A stretch of DNA of 64,000 bases. Source: Algoriphagus antarcticus (lineage in GTDB: Bacteria; Bacteroidota; Bacteroidia; Cytophagales; Cyclobacteriaceae). Every line of letters starts with the position of its first letter. Positions within the stretch are counted from its first letter, which is position 1. Location: positions 104,654-168,653 of the forward strand of contig NZ_MSSW01000010.1 in the NCBI RefSeq assembly GCF_002150685.1, read 5' to 3'. Positions 27,331 through 36,011 of this stretch are shown here, piece after piece. The position numbers were made by a program, and so were the translations under genes. The notes under the pieces were generated by a model. That model was given only the letters and a program-made list of their open reading frames with translations, was not told the DNA's origin and made no database searches.

Positions 27331-28857
27331 GTGAATAAGATTTTAGCAGGATTCACAGCTTTTTCACTTTTGGTGATTCTCTTAGGGATAAATCGGGGAT
27401 TTGATATTTCAGATGAAGGGCTCTATATGCTTCTCGCAGATCCTGCTCAAGAAAATGCTGCTGGAATTTTCAATTACGATTTGTTCTTTAAGCTTTTTTA
27501 TAAGATCACCGGGATTGAATTTGGGATTGTGGGAATGCGTTTGCTGCGCTTGTTTGTCTATTTGCTGGCGGCTATTTCCCTGACATTCTTTTGGAAAAAT
27601 TTGACAGCAGCAAATAAGTTATCCCTCAACCTTTTTTTCTTTTCTTTACTTGGGATTTTCGCGGGCTATGGATTTTTGCCGCAGAGTTTATCTTATAATT
27701 CTTTAAGTGTAGTACTGGCTTGTTTTTGGTTGACTTTGATTTCGATTAAGAATAAAACCACATTTCAATACTTCCTTATAGGCTTAGTGCTGGCGTGCAT
27801 GGCTTATATCAAAATCACTTCCTGCTTAGGGCTAGGCTTACTTACTTTAGTATGGATGGTATATGGTAAAGAGATCATGTTGATACACATCCTAGGTTTA
27901 ATTATTCCTATGGTAATAATTGAATTGATCTTGTATTTGATAGTGGGTGATTTTGCCCTTTCTCGATTGCTGGAAGCCCGCCGAATGATGGGATATCGCA
28001 GTGAATATTCGTATCTGTTATTGTTCAAATACTCGGCTGTGGGCTTTTTTTGGTTGGCTTATGTTTCAATCCCATTTTTGCTTGCCGGCAAATTTTATTC
28101 TTTCCAACCTAAACTAAAGTGTTATATTCTCTTAGTTGGCCTGCTAATGCTTGGCTGTGTAGCATATTACACAGCCATCACGCAGGAGTGGAACCATATC
28201 ATTCTTCTACTTACGGTAGCAGTTCTTTCATATTTTGCCCCACGATTGCCATTCGCAGCTATCTCTCCAGGTCAACGATTTTTGTTGGCGATTCTTTTGG
28301 TTTTGCCATTTGTGCTGCATTTTGGAAGCAATGTGTATTGGCTTCGATTGGGAATCCATTATTGGGTATTTTGGCTACTTGCCACCTTGTATGTTCTTAG
28401 TTTGATTCAAGTAGAATTTAGAATGCTGACCAGCATAGCAGTTGGATTAGCGACTTTACTTCTGGTGGGAAATGGTATGTGGATTCATCCTTTTGAGCAA
28501 GAGCCGCTTTGGGAAGCTACACAGGAATGGGACTATGGAAATGGAAATCGTATTAAGCTCACTGAAAAGCAGATTGATCTATTAAGTGTTATTGAGCCAA
28601 TCGTGCAGGATCAGGAGCAACTCTTGGCTTTTTATAGAATTCCCGGAATCCCTTATCTTTTGAATAAAACATCTCCGAAATCACCTGGCTTTTGGACAAA
28701 AAGTCAAGCTGAGTATTTTTTTACTTCTGAGTACCAAACAGACTTACTGCTTTTTTACCCACTGGATTCCTTACCTTCCTTTGTGAAAAACGATTTTTCT
28801 ATGAAGTATATCCAGCTTCCCGATGGAAATTATTTGCAGATTTTATGGATAAAATAA
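27331..28857 (+). CDS. Polytopic membrane protein, GT-C-like
   Basis: 508 residues, GTG start, about ten to twelve membrane segments. FDISDEGLYMLLAD after the first helix is the acidic first-loop motif expected in GT-C (lipid-phospho-sugar dependent) transferases, and a soluble C-terminal part (about residues 395-508) follows, also typical. It could transfer a sugar from a polyprenyl-phosphate donor such as that made by the ArnC/GtrB-like enzyme at 32.5 kb; that link is inference. Overlaps the next gene by 13 bases. Confidence 0.7.
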   Translation: MNKILAGFTAFSLLVILLGINRGFDISDEGLYMLLADPAQENAAGIFNYDLFFKLFYKITGIEFGIVGMRLLRLFVYLLAAISLTFFWKNLTAANKLSLNLFFFSLLGIFAGYGFLPQSLSYNSLSVVLACFWLTLISIKNKTTFQYFLIGLVLACMAYIKITSCLGLGLLTLVWMVYGKEIMLIHILGLIIPMVIIELILYLIVGDFALSRLLEARRMMGYRSEYSYLLLFKYSAVGFFWLAYVSIPFLLAGKFYSFQPKLKCYILLVGLLMLGCVAYYTAITQEWNHIILLLTVAVLSYFAPRLPFAAISPGQRFLLAILLVLPFVLHFGSNVYWLRLGIHYWVFWLLATLYVLSLIQVEFRMLTSIAVGLATLLLVGNGMWIHPFEQEPLWEATQEWDYGNGNRIKLTEKQIDLLSVIEPIVQDQEQLLAFYRIPGIPYLLNKTSPKSPGFWTKSQAEYFFTSEYQTDLLLFYPLDSLPSFVKNDFSMKYIQLPDGNYLQILWIK

Positions 28858-30410
28858 AGACTAATTCTTTCCTGTTGTTTTGGTCATTTCTTGGGTTGGG
28901 AGCACTGATTACCATCTGGTTTCTTCCTTGGAGATTCCAAGTCAATGATGATGAAATCATGATGTGGCTGGTGTCTGGTGCATACACGGGGGAACCAGAA
29001 TCATTTGCAGTCTTTATCCATCCGATTCTTTCTTGGGTTTTTTCTAGGTTATATACATTAGCGCCAGATATTAAATGGTACCCATTGACTTGGTTTTTGG
29101 TGATGTACCTAAGCTATTTGGGCTTAATTCTGTCTTTGGATAGAGCCAAAATTGGCTATTTCTGGATAAATACCCTGTCCCTATTCTGCCTTTGTCTCTT
29201 TCTTCACTTTGCACTATTTCTTCAGTTTACAATGGTGGCTGGGGTTGCTGGATTTTCGGGTTTACTTCTTTTAGATTTCTGGCACAGAAAGAAGTCAAAA
29301 GCAATTTTTATGATGTCTCTGGTCCTTATTACATTTTCCGTTTTGATCCGGTGGGAATCATACGCTTTAATGTTGATAGCTTTTGGCTTTTATTTTGGGA
29401 GCTTCAGATTAGCAAAATATTTTTTCAAAGATTCACGAATATTCCTTATTCCTTTCATTTTATTGTTGGTTCTAGTAGGAACAAAAATTGTATGGGAAAA
29501 ACAATCTGAGTACTCGGTTTTTTTAGAATATAACAAAGCACGAGCATCAGTTTCAGATCATCCTGTTTTCTATAGACATATACTGGATGAAAAGCTTGAT
29601 AGAGAATCAAATTGGTTCTTTTTTTCTCAATGGATGATGGAGGATGAAAATATTTCAATTAAGGATCTAGAAGGTTTGAAGTATAAATTAGATGCTGAAT
29701 TCTTTTCTTTAGATCAGCTTTTCAGCTCATTTACAAGATTGATTTCTGTGATCCGGGCAGAGGCATTCAAGTCTGTTTTTTCCTTTATCCTGATTGTACT
29801 TTACTTTTATAAATTTAAAGTCTCCAAGCTATCGTTGATATTTTTCGGAACCTGGGTATTATTCTTTTTCATTTTCAATCATTTTTTTGTCCTCAATGGG
29901 AGAGTAGTCATCCTATTTTTTCTACCTCTATTATTTCCTTTGGTTTTAGAATCAACCTTGGAGTCATTTAGAAAAACCTTATTCCTGATTTTATCTACAC
30001 TAGTAATTTTGCTTTTTGGATATCATCTAACAAATTTTTTTAAGGAAGCAAATGCAAGACAGGTTATGCAAGATGAATACTTATCACTGACGGGACAGAT
30101 CCCGGATAATACTCTACTTGTTTTAGAAGGATACAAGGAAAATTACCTTGGTATTAATTATTCAATGGAAAATCCAGTGCCATTGCTTAGCCTAGGCTGG
30201 ATATCAAAAAGTCCTTTTCAGAAAGAGAAACTTCACAAAATTGGACTGACCCAGCTTTCAGAGGCAAAAGAGTTCTACTTGCTGGGAGTAGATATTCATG
30301 AAGAATTCTATTTCCCTGAATACATGAATTTTCTAAGCGGCGATTTTCAGTTGGTAAATAAAACTGAGTTAGAAAACTTTATTCTTTTTCATTATTCAAA
30401 GTGGTATTAA
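28845..30410 (+). CDS. Polytopic membrane protein, GT-C-like
   Basis: 521 residues, about twelve membrane segments. The first periplasmic loop has FQVNDDEIMMWLVSGAYTGE, an acidic NDDE motif in the GT-C position, and a soluble tail (about 400-521). It overlaps the previous membrane protein, so the two are likely co-expressed and may decorate the same polymer. A polymerase or ligase role is an alternative. No specific family assignment is possible by eye. Confidence 0.7.
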   Translation: MDKIKTNSFLLFWSFLGLGALITIWFLPWRFQVNDDEIMMWLVSGAYTGEPESFAVFIHPILSWVFSRLYTLAPDIKWYPLTWFLVMYLSYLGLILSLDRAKIGYFWINTLSLFCLCLFLHFALFLQFTMVAGVAGFSGLLLLDFWHRKKSKAIFMMSLVLITFSVLIRWESYALMLIAFGFYFGSFRLAKYFFKDSRIFLIPFILLLVLVGTKIVWEKQSEYSVFLEYNKARASVSDHPVFYRHILDEKLDRESNWFFFSQWMMEDENISIKDLEGLKYKLDAEFFSLDQLFSSFTRLISVIRAEAFKSVFSFILIVLYFYKFKVSKLSLIFFGTWVLFFFIFNHFFVLNGRVVILFFLPLLFPLVLESTLESFRKTLFLILSTLVILLFGYHLTNFFKEANARQVMQDEYLSLTGQIPDNTLLVLEGYKENYLGINYSMENPVPLLSLGWISKSPFQKEKLHKIGLTQLSEAKEFYLLGVDIHEEFYFPEYMNFLSGDFQLVNKTELENFILFHYSKWY

Positions 30411-30468
30411 CCAATATGATCCAAAGAATTTTTTTAAGAAATAGTATCTAAGTTATTCCACATTAGCA

Positions 30469-30562
30469 TTTGCAAAATCCATTTGCCCACTTAAATTTGT
30501 CTAACTGAGTAATAAAATTACTCGGTAAGCTAGTTTCTGCCATGGGAGTGAATGGGCGAAGC
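30469..30562 (+). promoter_or_regulatory. Predicted promoter and leader (dyad plus 19-mer)
   Basis: TTTG (30469-30472), 19-base spacer, TAAATTTG (30492-30499): a full match to the Bacteroidota promoter. Immediately after comes the dyad GAGTAAT-AAA-ATTACTC (30507-30523) and then GGGAGTGAATGGGCGAAGC (30544-30562). The same module precedes the genes at 20.1 and 36.4 kb. It should drive the 30.7-34.3 kb genes. Confidence 0.65.
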
Positions 30563-30729
30563 TTTGGGGGATTTAAAGTGGAAAATTTATTTAATTTAAA
30601 ATTGCATCATACCTTCCTAGAGCTATACATTCTTAATTCTCCCATTTTAAATTCTCTTCCGATAGCTATTGAGATCCTTACATTTTAAATTATAAATTCC
30701 ATTCATTTTAAATTTTTCATTCTTTAGTT
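30563..30729. repeat. AT-rich ATTTTAAATTCC tract ahead of the four-helix-bundle gene
   Basis: Repeats of TTTTAAATT words with C/T-rich spacers (clearest at 30646-30720) run up to about ten bases before the ATG at 30730. First of several such tracts in the window. Confidence 0.7.
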
Positions 30730-31083
30730 ATGGCAAATATCATTATAGACAAAACTTTCCGGTTCGCACAAGAGATAATAACTGTATAGCTAGATTTAAG
30801 AGAAAAGGGACATTTCAAATTGGCTGACCAGCTAGTGAAATGCGGAACGTCAATCGGAGCTAATGTAGAAGAATCGCAGGCAGCACATTCTAAGCTTGAT
30901 TTTGTTGCAAAACTCACCATTTCAAATAAGGAGGCAAGAGAAACTAGATATTGGTTAACACTCCTCGATAGAAAGGAATTACTGGGAGAGCATCATTCCT
31001 TACCTTTTTTGAAATCAGAAATAGAGGAAATCATCTTGCTTCTGAATTCCATTATCAAGAAATCTCGAGAGAATTTAAAGTAG
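30730..31083 (+). pseudogene. Four-helix-bundle protein (S23/avd-like), broken by a stop codon
   Basis: The frame starts MANIIIDKTFRFAQEI and continues after an in-frame TAG (30787-30789) with LADQLVKCGTSIGANVEESQ, KEARETRYWL and a C-terminal helix. This is the four-helix-bundle family related to rRNA intervening-sequence proteins, common in Bacteroidota polysaccharide loci. With the stop read through it has the usual length (about 117 residues). A TTG restart at 30820 would lose the first helix. Probably inactive. Confidence 0.8.
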
Positions 31084-31469
31084 GATAGGTAGGAACTATG
31101 ATTTTAAAAATGATTATCCGCAATTTTAACACTAGCTCAATTAAATACATTGCACCTCGGCATACTTCGACTAGCTCAGCAGAACTGCTCGGTGTCCAGC
31201 TATGCAACTCAAATCCTGTGGCCGAGCGTAGTCGAGGCCTTTGGAAAACAATGATTACTGGCAGAAAAGCGAATTCTCTTTGGTCAATGGGTTGGAAGAC
31301 CGATGACCAAAGACCGGAGTAAACGGGAATTCAATGTGACTTTGTATTTTCTATCATATATTTTCTACTGGCAATAATGCGTATATCCAAATTTTAAATT
31401 TTCCATTTTAAATTTTAAATTTTCCATTTTCCATTTTAAATTCCTAACTCCCCCATTTTAAATTAACAA
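31084..31469. repeat. Composite intergenic repeats (CGAGCGTAGTCGAGG type, MITE-like unit, AT tract)
   Basis: No gene. 31150-31240 holds CTTCGACTAGCTCAGC and GGCCGAGCGTAGTCGAGGCC words, a common type of Bacteroidota intergenic repeat in opposing orientations. 31258-31388 is one copy of a 131-base unit found inverted at 34577-34707. 31390-31464 is an ATTTTAAATTTT tract ending five bases before the regulator start. Confidence 0.65.
31258..31388 (-). repeat. MITE-like unit, copy 1 (inverted relative to copy 2)
   Basis: The reverse complement aligns with 34577-34707 along its whole length: TTGCCAGTAGAAAAT, then GGTTTACTCCGGTCTTTGG, then TCGGTCTTCCAACCCATTGA and AAGAGAATTCGCTT are shared with few differences. 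The two copies bracket the regulator, GT2 and wecD genes. Confidence 0.7.
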
Positions 31470-31976
31470 GTGCTCGACTCCCTAGTCACCTCCAAAACCC
31501 GGATCAAACTTCTTCTGAAGTTCTTTTCCCATGCCAATTCAAGCTATTTGCGCTCACTCGCAAAGGAGTTTGACGAGTCCACCAATTCTGTAAGAGTAGA
31601 GTTGAATCGCTTGGCAGAAGCTGGTTTGCTTGTCTCAAAAGAAGAAGGCAAAACCAAACTTTATAAGGCGAATGAGGAACATCCCTTTTTCAATGAAATC
31701 AAAAACATGGTGTCTAAATTCCTAGGCTTAGATGATTTGATGGAACGAATTGTCAGGAGGATGGGAGAGGTGGAAAAAGCCTACATCGTGGGAGACTATG
31801 CTAAAGGAATAGATTCTGGAACAGTACAAATGATACTCATCGGGAAAGACCTTGATCGAGATTACCTGGACTTTATAAGAGAAAAGACTTATGAAAAAGT
31901 CCAACGGAAAGTAGATGTAACCATCATGGATACCGACCCCGGCGATATTCAGGGAATTTTGGTATATGGCAAATAG
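31470..31976 (+). CDS. Winged-helix (ArsR-like) regulator with nucleotidyltransferase-like C-terminus
   Basis: 168 residues from a GTG. Residues about 5-75 form a winged helix-turn-helix (SYLRSLAKEFDESTNSVRVE, LNRLAEAGLLVSKEEGKTKL); the second half (KAYIVGDYAKGIDSG, VQMILIGKDLDRDYL, VDVTIMD) resembles the MNT-type nucleotidyltransferase fold seen in regulators of Bacteroidota polysaccharide loci. It is probably a local DNA-binding regulator of this block. The TTTTAAATT tract ends just before the start codon. Confidence 0.8.
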   Translation: MLDSLVTSKTRIKLLLKFFSHANSSYLRSLAKEFDESTNSVRVELNRLAEAGLLVSKEEGKTKLYKANEEHPFFNEIKNMVSKFLGLDDLMERIVRRMGEVEKAYIVGDYAKGIDSGTVQMILIGKDLDRDYLDFIREKTYEKVQRKVDVTIMDTDPGDIQGILVYGK

Positions 31977-32544
31977 GATTGCAGTTTCAACAGTGGTCAG
32001 TTTGCAGTGATCAGTTTTCAGTCTCAGTCATTCAGAGTGATAGCCAACCCTTCGACTTCCATCCCTACGGGAGGCAGGCACTCTGGTCATGCGTAATGGA
32101 CTTTGATTTCCTCCAATTTTAAATTTTCCATTCCTTAATTTTAAATTTCTTCCATTCTAAATTTTAAATTCCTTCCATTTTAAATTCCCCATTCCCTTAA
32201 TTCTAAATTTTAAATTCCCCATTCCCATCATTTTAAATTTTAAATTCCTTCCATTTTAAATTTCCCATTCCCATCATTCTAAATTTTAAATTCCCTTAAT
32301 TCTAAATTCCCCATTCCCATCATTTTAAATTTTAAATTCCTTCCATTTTAAATTCCCCATTCCTTCCATTCTAAATTTTAAATTCCCTTAATTTTAAATT
32401 CCCCATTCCCTTAATTCTAAATTTTAAATTCCCTTAATTTTAAATTCCCCATTCCCATCATTCTAAATTTTAAATTCCCTTAATTTTAAATTCCCCATTT
32501 CCTTCATTCTAAATTTTAAATTCCCTTCATTTTAAATTCCTCCG
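31977..32544. repeat. Repeat tract including a 46-bp minisatellite
   Basis: No gene. 31985-32030 has CAGTGGTCAGTTTGCAGTGA-type words, also found inside the MBOAT gene at 37.9 kb. From 32154 to 32541 a 46-base unit (ATTCTAAATTTTAAATTCCC, TTAATTTTAAATTCCCCATT, CCCATC) is repeated: units start at 32154, 32200 (30 bases, shortened), 32230, 32276, 32322, 32368, 32414, 32460 and 32506 (partial). It ends directly at the next gene. Stops occur in all frames, so it is not coding. Confidence 0.9.
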
Positions 32545-33480
32545 ATCAAAACTCCATTTATTTCCATCGTTTCCCCAGTCTATCGTACTGAAAATATCTT
32601 AGCCGAACTCATTGCTAGAATCAAGGCTGCTATGCCCGTTGAAGATTTTGAAATCATTCTGGTAGATGATTATAGCCCAGACACTTCCTGGCTGGAAATC
32701 GAAAGACTTTCCAGCGTTCACCCAGAAATCACAGGGATCAAACTCAGCCGTAATTTTGGTCAACACTATGCCATTACAGCCGGATTGGATGCTGCAAAAG
32801 GGGAGTGGGTTGTGGTGATGGACTGTGATTTACAGGATAGACCGGAAGAGATTCCAAACTTATTGGCTAAAGCTAAACAGGGGTTCGACGTGGTACTGGC
32901 CAGAAGGGCCAATCGACAGGATGGTCTTTTCAAAAGACTCTCTTCCAAACTTTTCTACAGAACCCTAGCCTGGCTTACCGGTTCCAAACAGGACGAGAGC
33001 ATTGCCAACTTTGGGATATATCATCGCAAAGTCATACAGGAGATAGTAGGCATGCGCGAAAGCATACGCTATTTCCCCACCATGGTGAAATGGGTGGGAT
33101 TCCGGCAGACTACCCTAGACGTAGTGCACGCTCAAAGGCAAGAGGGCAAAAGCAATTATAATTTCAAACGCCTCTTTAATCTTGCCCTGGATATCATGCT
33201 TGCCTATTCCGATAAACCCATTCGGCTTGTGGTTAAACTAGGTTTTTTAGTAGCACTTACTGGCTTTTTGTTTGCGCTTTACACCTTATACAAGTACCTG
33301 CATGGAGACATTATCGTGGCCGGTTATGCCAGTTTGATTATCTCTCTTTGGATGCTGACAGGTTTCCTGCTGGTAACTCTCGGAATGGTAGGCCTTTATG
33401 TCGGTAAAACCTTTGAAGGAGTGAAGCAGCGCCCGATTTATATTGTAGAGAAAAGGATAGGGAAGGAAAGTATTCAGTAA
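32545..33480 (+). CDS. ArnC/GtrB-like polyprenyl-phosphate glycosyltransferase, no standard start codon
   Basis: GT2 of the DPM1/ArnC/GtrB type: FISIVSPVYRTENILAEL, LVDDYSPDTSW, NFGQHYAITAGLDAAKG, MDCDLQDRPEE, and two C-terminal membrane helices followed by GVKQRPIYIVE. It makes a polyprenyl-phosphate sugar, donor for periplasmic GT-C enzymes. The first ATG (32632) lies after the conserved first strand and would destroy the fold. Upstream to the stop at 32533 there is no ATG, GTG or TTG; ATC at 32545 sits where a start is expected (311 residues). Either a rare start or an inactive gene. Confidence 0.82.
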   Translation: MKTPFISIVSPVYRTENILAELIARIKAAMPVEDFEIILVDDYSPDTSWLEIERLSSVHPEITGIKLSRNFGQHYAITAGLDAAKGEWVVVMDCDLQDRPEEIPNLLAKAKQGFDVVLARRANRQDGLFKRLSSKLFYRTLAWLTGSKQDESIANFGIYHRKVIQEIVGMRESIRYFPTMVKWVGFRQTTLDVVHAQRQEGKSNYNFKRLFNLALDIMLAYSDKPIRLVVKLGFLVALTGFLFALYTLYKYLHGDIIVAGYASLIISLWMLTGFLLVTLGMVGLYVGKTFEGVKQRPIYIVEKRIGKESIQ

Positions 33481-33626
33481 ACAGTAACACAGTCTTCATT
33501 CTCCAGTATTCAGATTCAAGAACTAAAAACTGGCTTTTTATTATTTTAAATTCTACATTTTGAATTTTACATTTTAAATTCTTTTCATTTCAAATTCTTT
33601 TCATTTTAAATTTTAAATTCTAACCC
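33481..33626. repeat. AT-rich tract ahead of wecD
   Basis: 146 bases; 33540-33619 consists of ATTTTAAATTC words and ends a few bases before the presumed wecD start. No separate promoter seen. Confidence 0.65.
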
Positions 33627-34304
33627 ATCTACTCTATCAAGTCATTAAACTTCGACTCCAACCTATTCGGATACCCCGTAGGGAAAACCCAAATAGTCGG
33701 AGATTGGGACGAAAGAGTCTTCTTAGCCCAGACAGATGATCACCAGTTGGTCTATATCTTCTCCGAGAGTCCTCTGGAAATTTCTGATTCCTCCATTCAG
33801 TTAGTAGATACTAAAGTCACTTATAGCAAAGCAATTTCAAATCCTATTGAGACATCTTCGGATATCAGGACATATACGGGAGAGATGAACGAGCAATTGC
33901 TTAAGCTGGCTTTTGAAAGTGGAGTCTATTCCAGATTCAAGTCAGACACCCGGTTGAGGCAAAATGAATTTCAGAAACTATATGAAATCTGGGTCAAAAA
34001 GGCTTGGGAATCAAACGCTATTCTAGAGGTGCCAGAGTTACGAGGGATGGTGTCCTTTAGCATGGAGGAAAAATCAGCCAGCATAGGATTGATCGCTGTG
34101 GACAAAGACAGTCAAGGGAAAGGTTGGGGTAAGAAGTTGATGAAAGCAGCCGAAGCTTACGCCGCTATTAGGGGAAGTGATCAAATTACTGTGGTGACAC
34201 AAGAAGGCAATTTTCCCGCCTGCAGACTTTATGAGTCTTTGGGATACCAGCTAGTGGAAAAAGTATATGTGTATCATTATTGGGCTGGCAATCAAATAGA
34301 TTAA
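33627..34304 (+). CDS. wecD: GNAT acetyltransferase, WecD-like, no standard start codon
   Basis: About 225 residues. The N-terminal LNFDSNLFGYPVGK matches the FDSxxFGY signature of WecD-type dTDP-fucosamine acetyltransferases and lies upstream of the first TTG (33747). The C-terminal GNAT core is clear: ASIGLIAVDKDSQGKGWGKK (acetyl-CoA loop QGKGWG) and YESLGYQLVEK. From the stop at 33621 no ATG, GTG or TTG precedes the conserved region; ATC at 33627 (IYSIKSLNFDS) is where homologs have methionine. It pairs with the WecE-like gene for dTDP-Fuc4NAc. Confidence 0.78.
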   Translation: MYSIKSLNFDSNLFGYPVGKTQIVGDWDERVFLAQTDDHQLVYIFSESPLEISDSSIQLVDTKVTYSKAISNPIETSSDIRTYTGEMNEQLLKLAFESGVYSRFKSDTRLRQNEFQKLYEIWVKKAWESNAILEVPELRGMVSFSMEEKSASIGLIAVDKDSQGKGWGKKLMKAAEAYAAIRGSDQITVVTQEGNFPACRLYESLGYQLVEKVYVYHYWAGNQID

Positions 34305-34316
34305 CCTCGAAGGTTT
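34303..34316. terminator. Short hairpin at the wecD stop
   Basis: AACCTCGAAGGTT forms a small dyad overlapping the wecD stop region, followed by TTTG. Similar CCTCGAGG hairpins occur at 62032-62046. It is a weak terminator at best and may be just an interspersed repeat. Confidence 0.35.
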
Positions 34317-34850
34317 TGTTTGATAGATTGCTACAGGCTATGATAACAACCCATTTTAAATTTACTTCCAACTCACAATTGCGAAGTAGCTTGGCAGAAG
34401 AAGTCCTCCGCTCAACCCATGATCATTGACAATTCCTTCATTGAGTCCACTCCTATAACTAGTTTTTGGAGAAAATAACCTCTCCTAATTGCTTTTAAGG
34501 TCACTTATTTTAGTCAAATTCCCTTTTCGGAGTGGACTCTTCATTATAAATTCCTTCATTATAAATTTTCAATGTGATTATACGGAATCTTGCCAGTAGA
34601 AAATTTATAGGATCAAAAATCCAAAAACACCTTGAATTCTGGTTTACTCCGGTCTTCGGTCATCGGTCTTCCAACCCATTGACCAAAGAGAATTCGCTTC
34701 CTGGCAGAATAGCGTATATACAGATTATAAATTTTGAACTCTTTCATTTTCAATTTTCAATTTTAAACTCTTTCATTTTCAATTTTAAACTCTTTCATTT
34801 TAAATTTCAAACTCTTTCATTTTAAATTTTCTAGCACCAACATCTAAAAA
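34305..34850. repeat. Intergenic repeats ahead of wecE
   Basis: 546 bases, no supportable gene (a translated frame at 34574-34825 is repeat sequence). It holds copy 2 of the 131-base unit (34577-34707) and a tract of AACTCTTTCATTTTCAATTTT words (34735-34835) that ends 15 bases before the wecE start. Confidence 0.65.
34577..34720 (+). repeat. MITE-like unit, copy 2, with terminal inverted repeats
   Basis: The ends read TATACGGAATCTTGCCAG and CTGGCAGAATAGCGTATA, inverted repeats of 18 bases with four mismatches. The interior matches copy 1 at 31258-31388 in opposite orientation. No coding capacity. Length and ends fit a non-autonomous element, but no target duplication is evident and no matching transposase is in the window. 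Confidence 0.5.
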
Positions 34851-36011
34851 TTGAAAATCCCCTTCAACAAACCCTACCTCACAGGCAAGGAACTCCAATA
34901 CATCGAGGAAGCAGTAAGCCTGGGTAAAATCTCTGGTAACGGAGAGTTTTCAAATCGGTGCCAACGATTCTTTGAGGTGCGCTATGGTTTTCAAAAATGC
35001 CTGCTCACCACGAGCTGCACCGATGCGCTGGAGATGGCAGCTTTGCTCTTTAACATCAAGTCAGGAGACGAGGTCATCATGCCTAGCTATACCTTCGTCT
35101 CTACCGCCAATGCCTTTGTATTGCGAGGCGCCAAGGTTGTTTTTGTGGATAGTAAGGCAGATCATCCCAACATGGACGAGCGTCTGATCGAAGAACTGAT
35201 CACTCCCAAAACCAAAGCAATTGTGGTCGTTCACTACGCTGGACAGGCCTGTGAGATGGATGTGATAATGGATATTGCCAATCGACATGGACTTTTTGTG
35301 ATAGAAGATGCTGCGCAGGCAATTGACAGCTATTACAAAGGAAAAGCTCTGGGAAGTATAGGGCATCTGGGAACTATGAGCTTCCACGAAACCAAAAACA
35401 TCCAATGTGGAGAAGGAGGGATGCTCATGATCAATGATCCTGAGCTGATCAAAAGAGCAGAGATTATCTGGGAAAAAGGAACTGACAGAGCAGCATTCTT
35501 CCGTGGTGAAGTGGATAAGTATGGTTGGGTGGACTTAGGAAGCTCCTTTTTGCCTTCCGAAGTTACCGCTGCATTCCTTTGGGCGCAGTTGGAGAACCTT
35601 GATCAAATACAGACACGAAGAAAATCGATCTGGGAAGACTATTATGCACTTTTCAATGAAGACTCTGCCAAGATTAAATTGCTTAACGCATCTTATTGTA
35701 AGCAAATGAAAAATGAAGGCGAGGTTCCCATTTTTAATTTTAAATTTCAAAATTTTAAATTCATTGCAAATGCCCACCTCTTTTACCTTTTGTTCCCAGA
35801 CTTGGACAGTCGCACGGAATATGCCAAAAACTTAAAAGAACATGGAATCCTGGCGGTATTTCACTACCAAAGTCTTCATCGTTCAGCATTTGCCCAAAAG
35901 CACTTTCCTGATCAATACCGGCGTGAATTACCCAATTCAGATCGCTATTCAGATTGCCTGCTGCGATTGCCTCTGTTTTATGAATTGCCCGAGCTCAGCA
36001 CCCAATTATAG
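34851..36011 (+). CDS. wecE: dTDP-4-amino-4,6-dideoxygalactose transaminase, WecE/RffA-like
   Basis: 386 residues, TTG start (MKIPFNKPYLTGKELQYIEE matches the WecE N-terminus). PLP lysine K182 in MSFHETKNIQCGEGG; LLTTSCTDALEMAA and VIEDAAQAIDS are the other pocket strands; HYQSLHRSAF is the usual C-terminal active-site segment. It aminates dTDP-4-keto-6-deoxyglucose to dTDP-Fuc4N, which WecD acetylates. Oddity: residues 294-305 (IFNFKFQNFKFI, bases about 35730-35765) are translated ATTTTAAATTTC repeat sequence, inserted in frame just before ANAHLFYLLF. Confidence 0.87.
   Translation: MKIPFNKPYLTGKELQYIEEAVSLGKISGNGEFSNRCQRFFEVRYGFQKCLLTTSCTDALEMAALLFNIKSGDEVIMPSYTFVSTANAFVLRGAKVVFVDSKADHPNMDERLIEELITPKTKAIVVVHYAGQACEMDVIMDIANRHGLFVIEDAAQAIDSYYKGKALGSIGHLGTMSFHETKNIQCGEGGMLMINDPELIKRAEIIWEKGTDRAAFFRGEVDKYGWVDLGSSFLPSEVTAAFLWAQLENLDQIQTRRKSIWEDYYALFNEDSAKIKLLNASYCKQMKNEGEVPIFNFKFQNFKFIANAHLFYLLFPDLDSRTEYAKNLKEHGILAVFHYQSLHRSAFAQKHFPDQYRRELPNSDRYSDCLLRLPLFYELPELSTQL

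Noticed and set aside
31098..31322. 74-codon frame after the four-helix-bundle remnant
   Set aside because: It translates intergenic repeat words (CGAGCGTAGTCGAGG and the MITE-like unit); no protein features.
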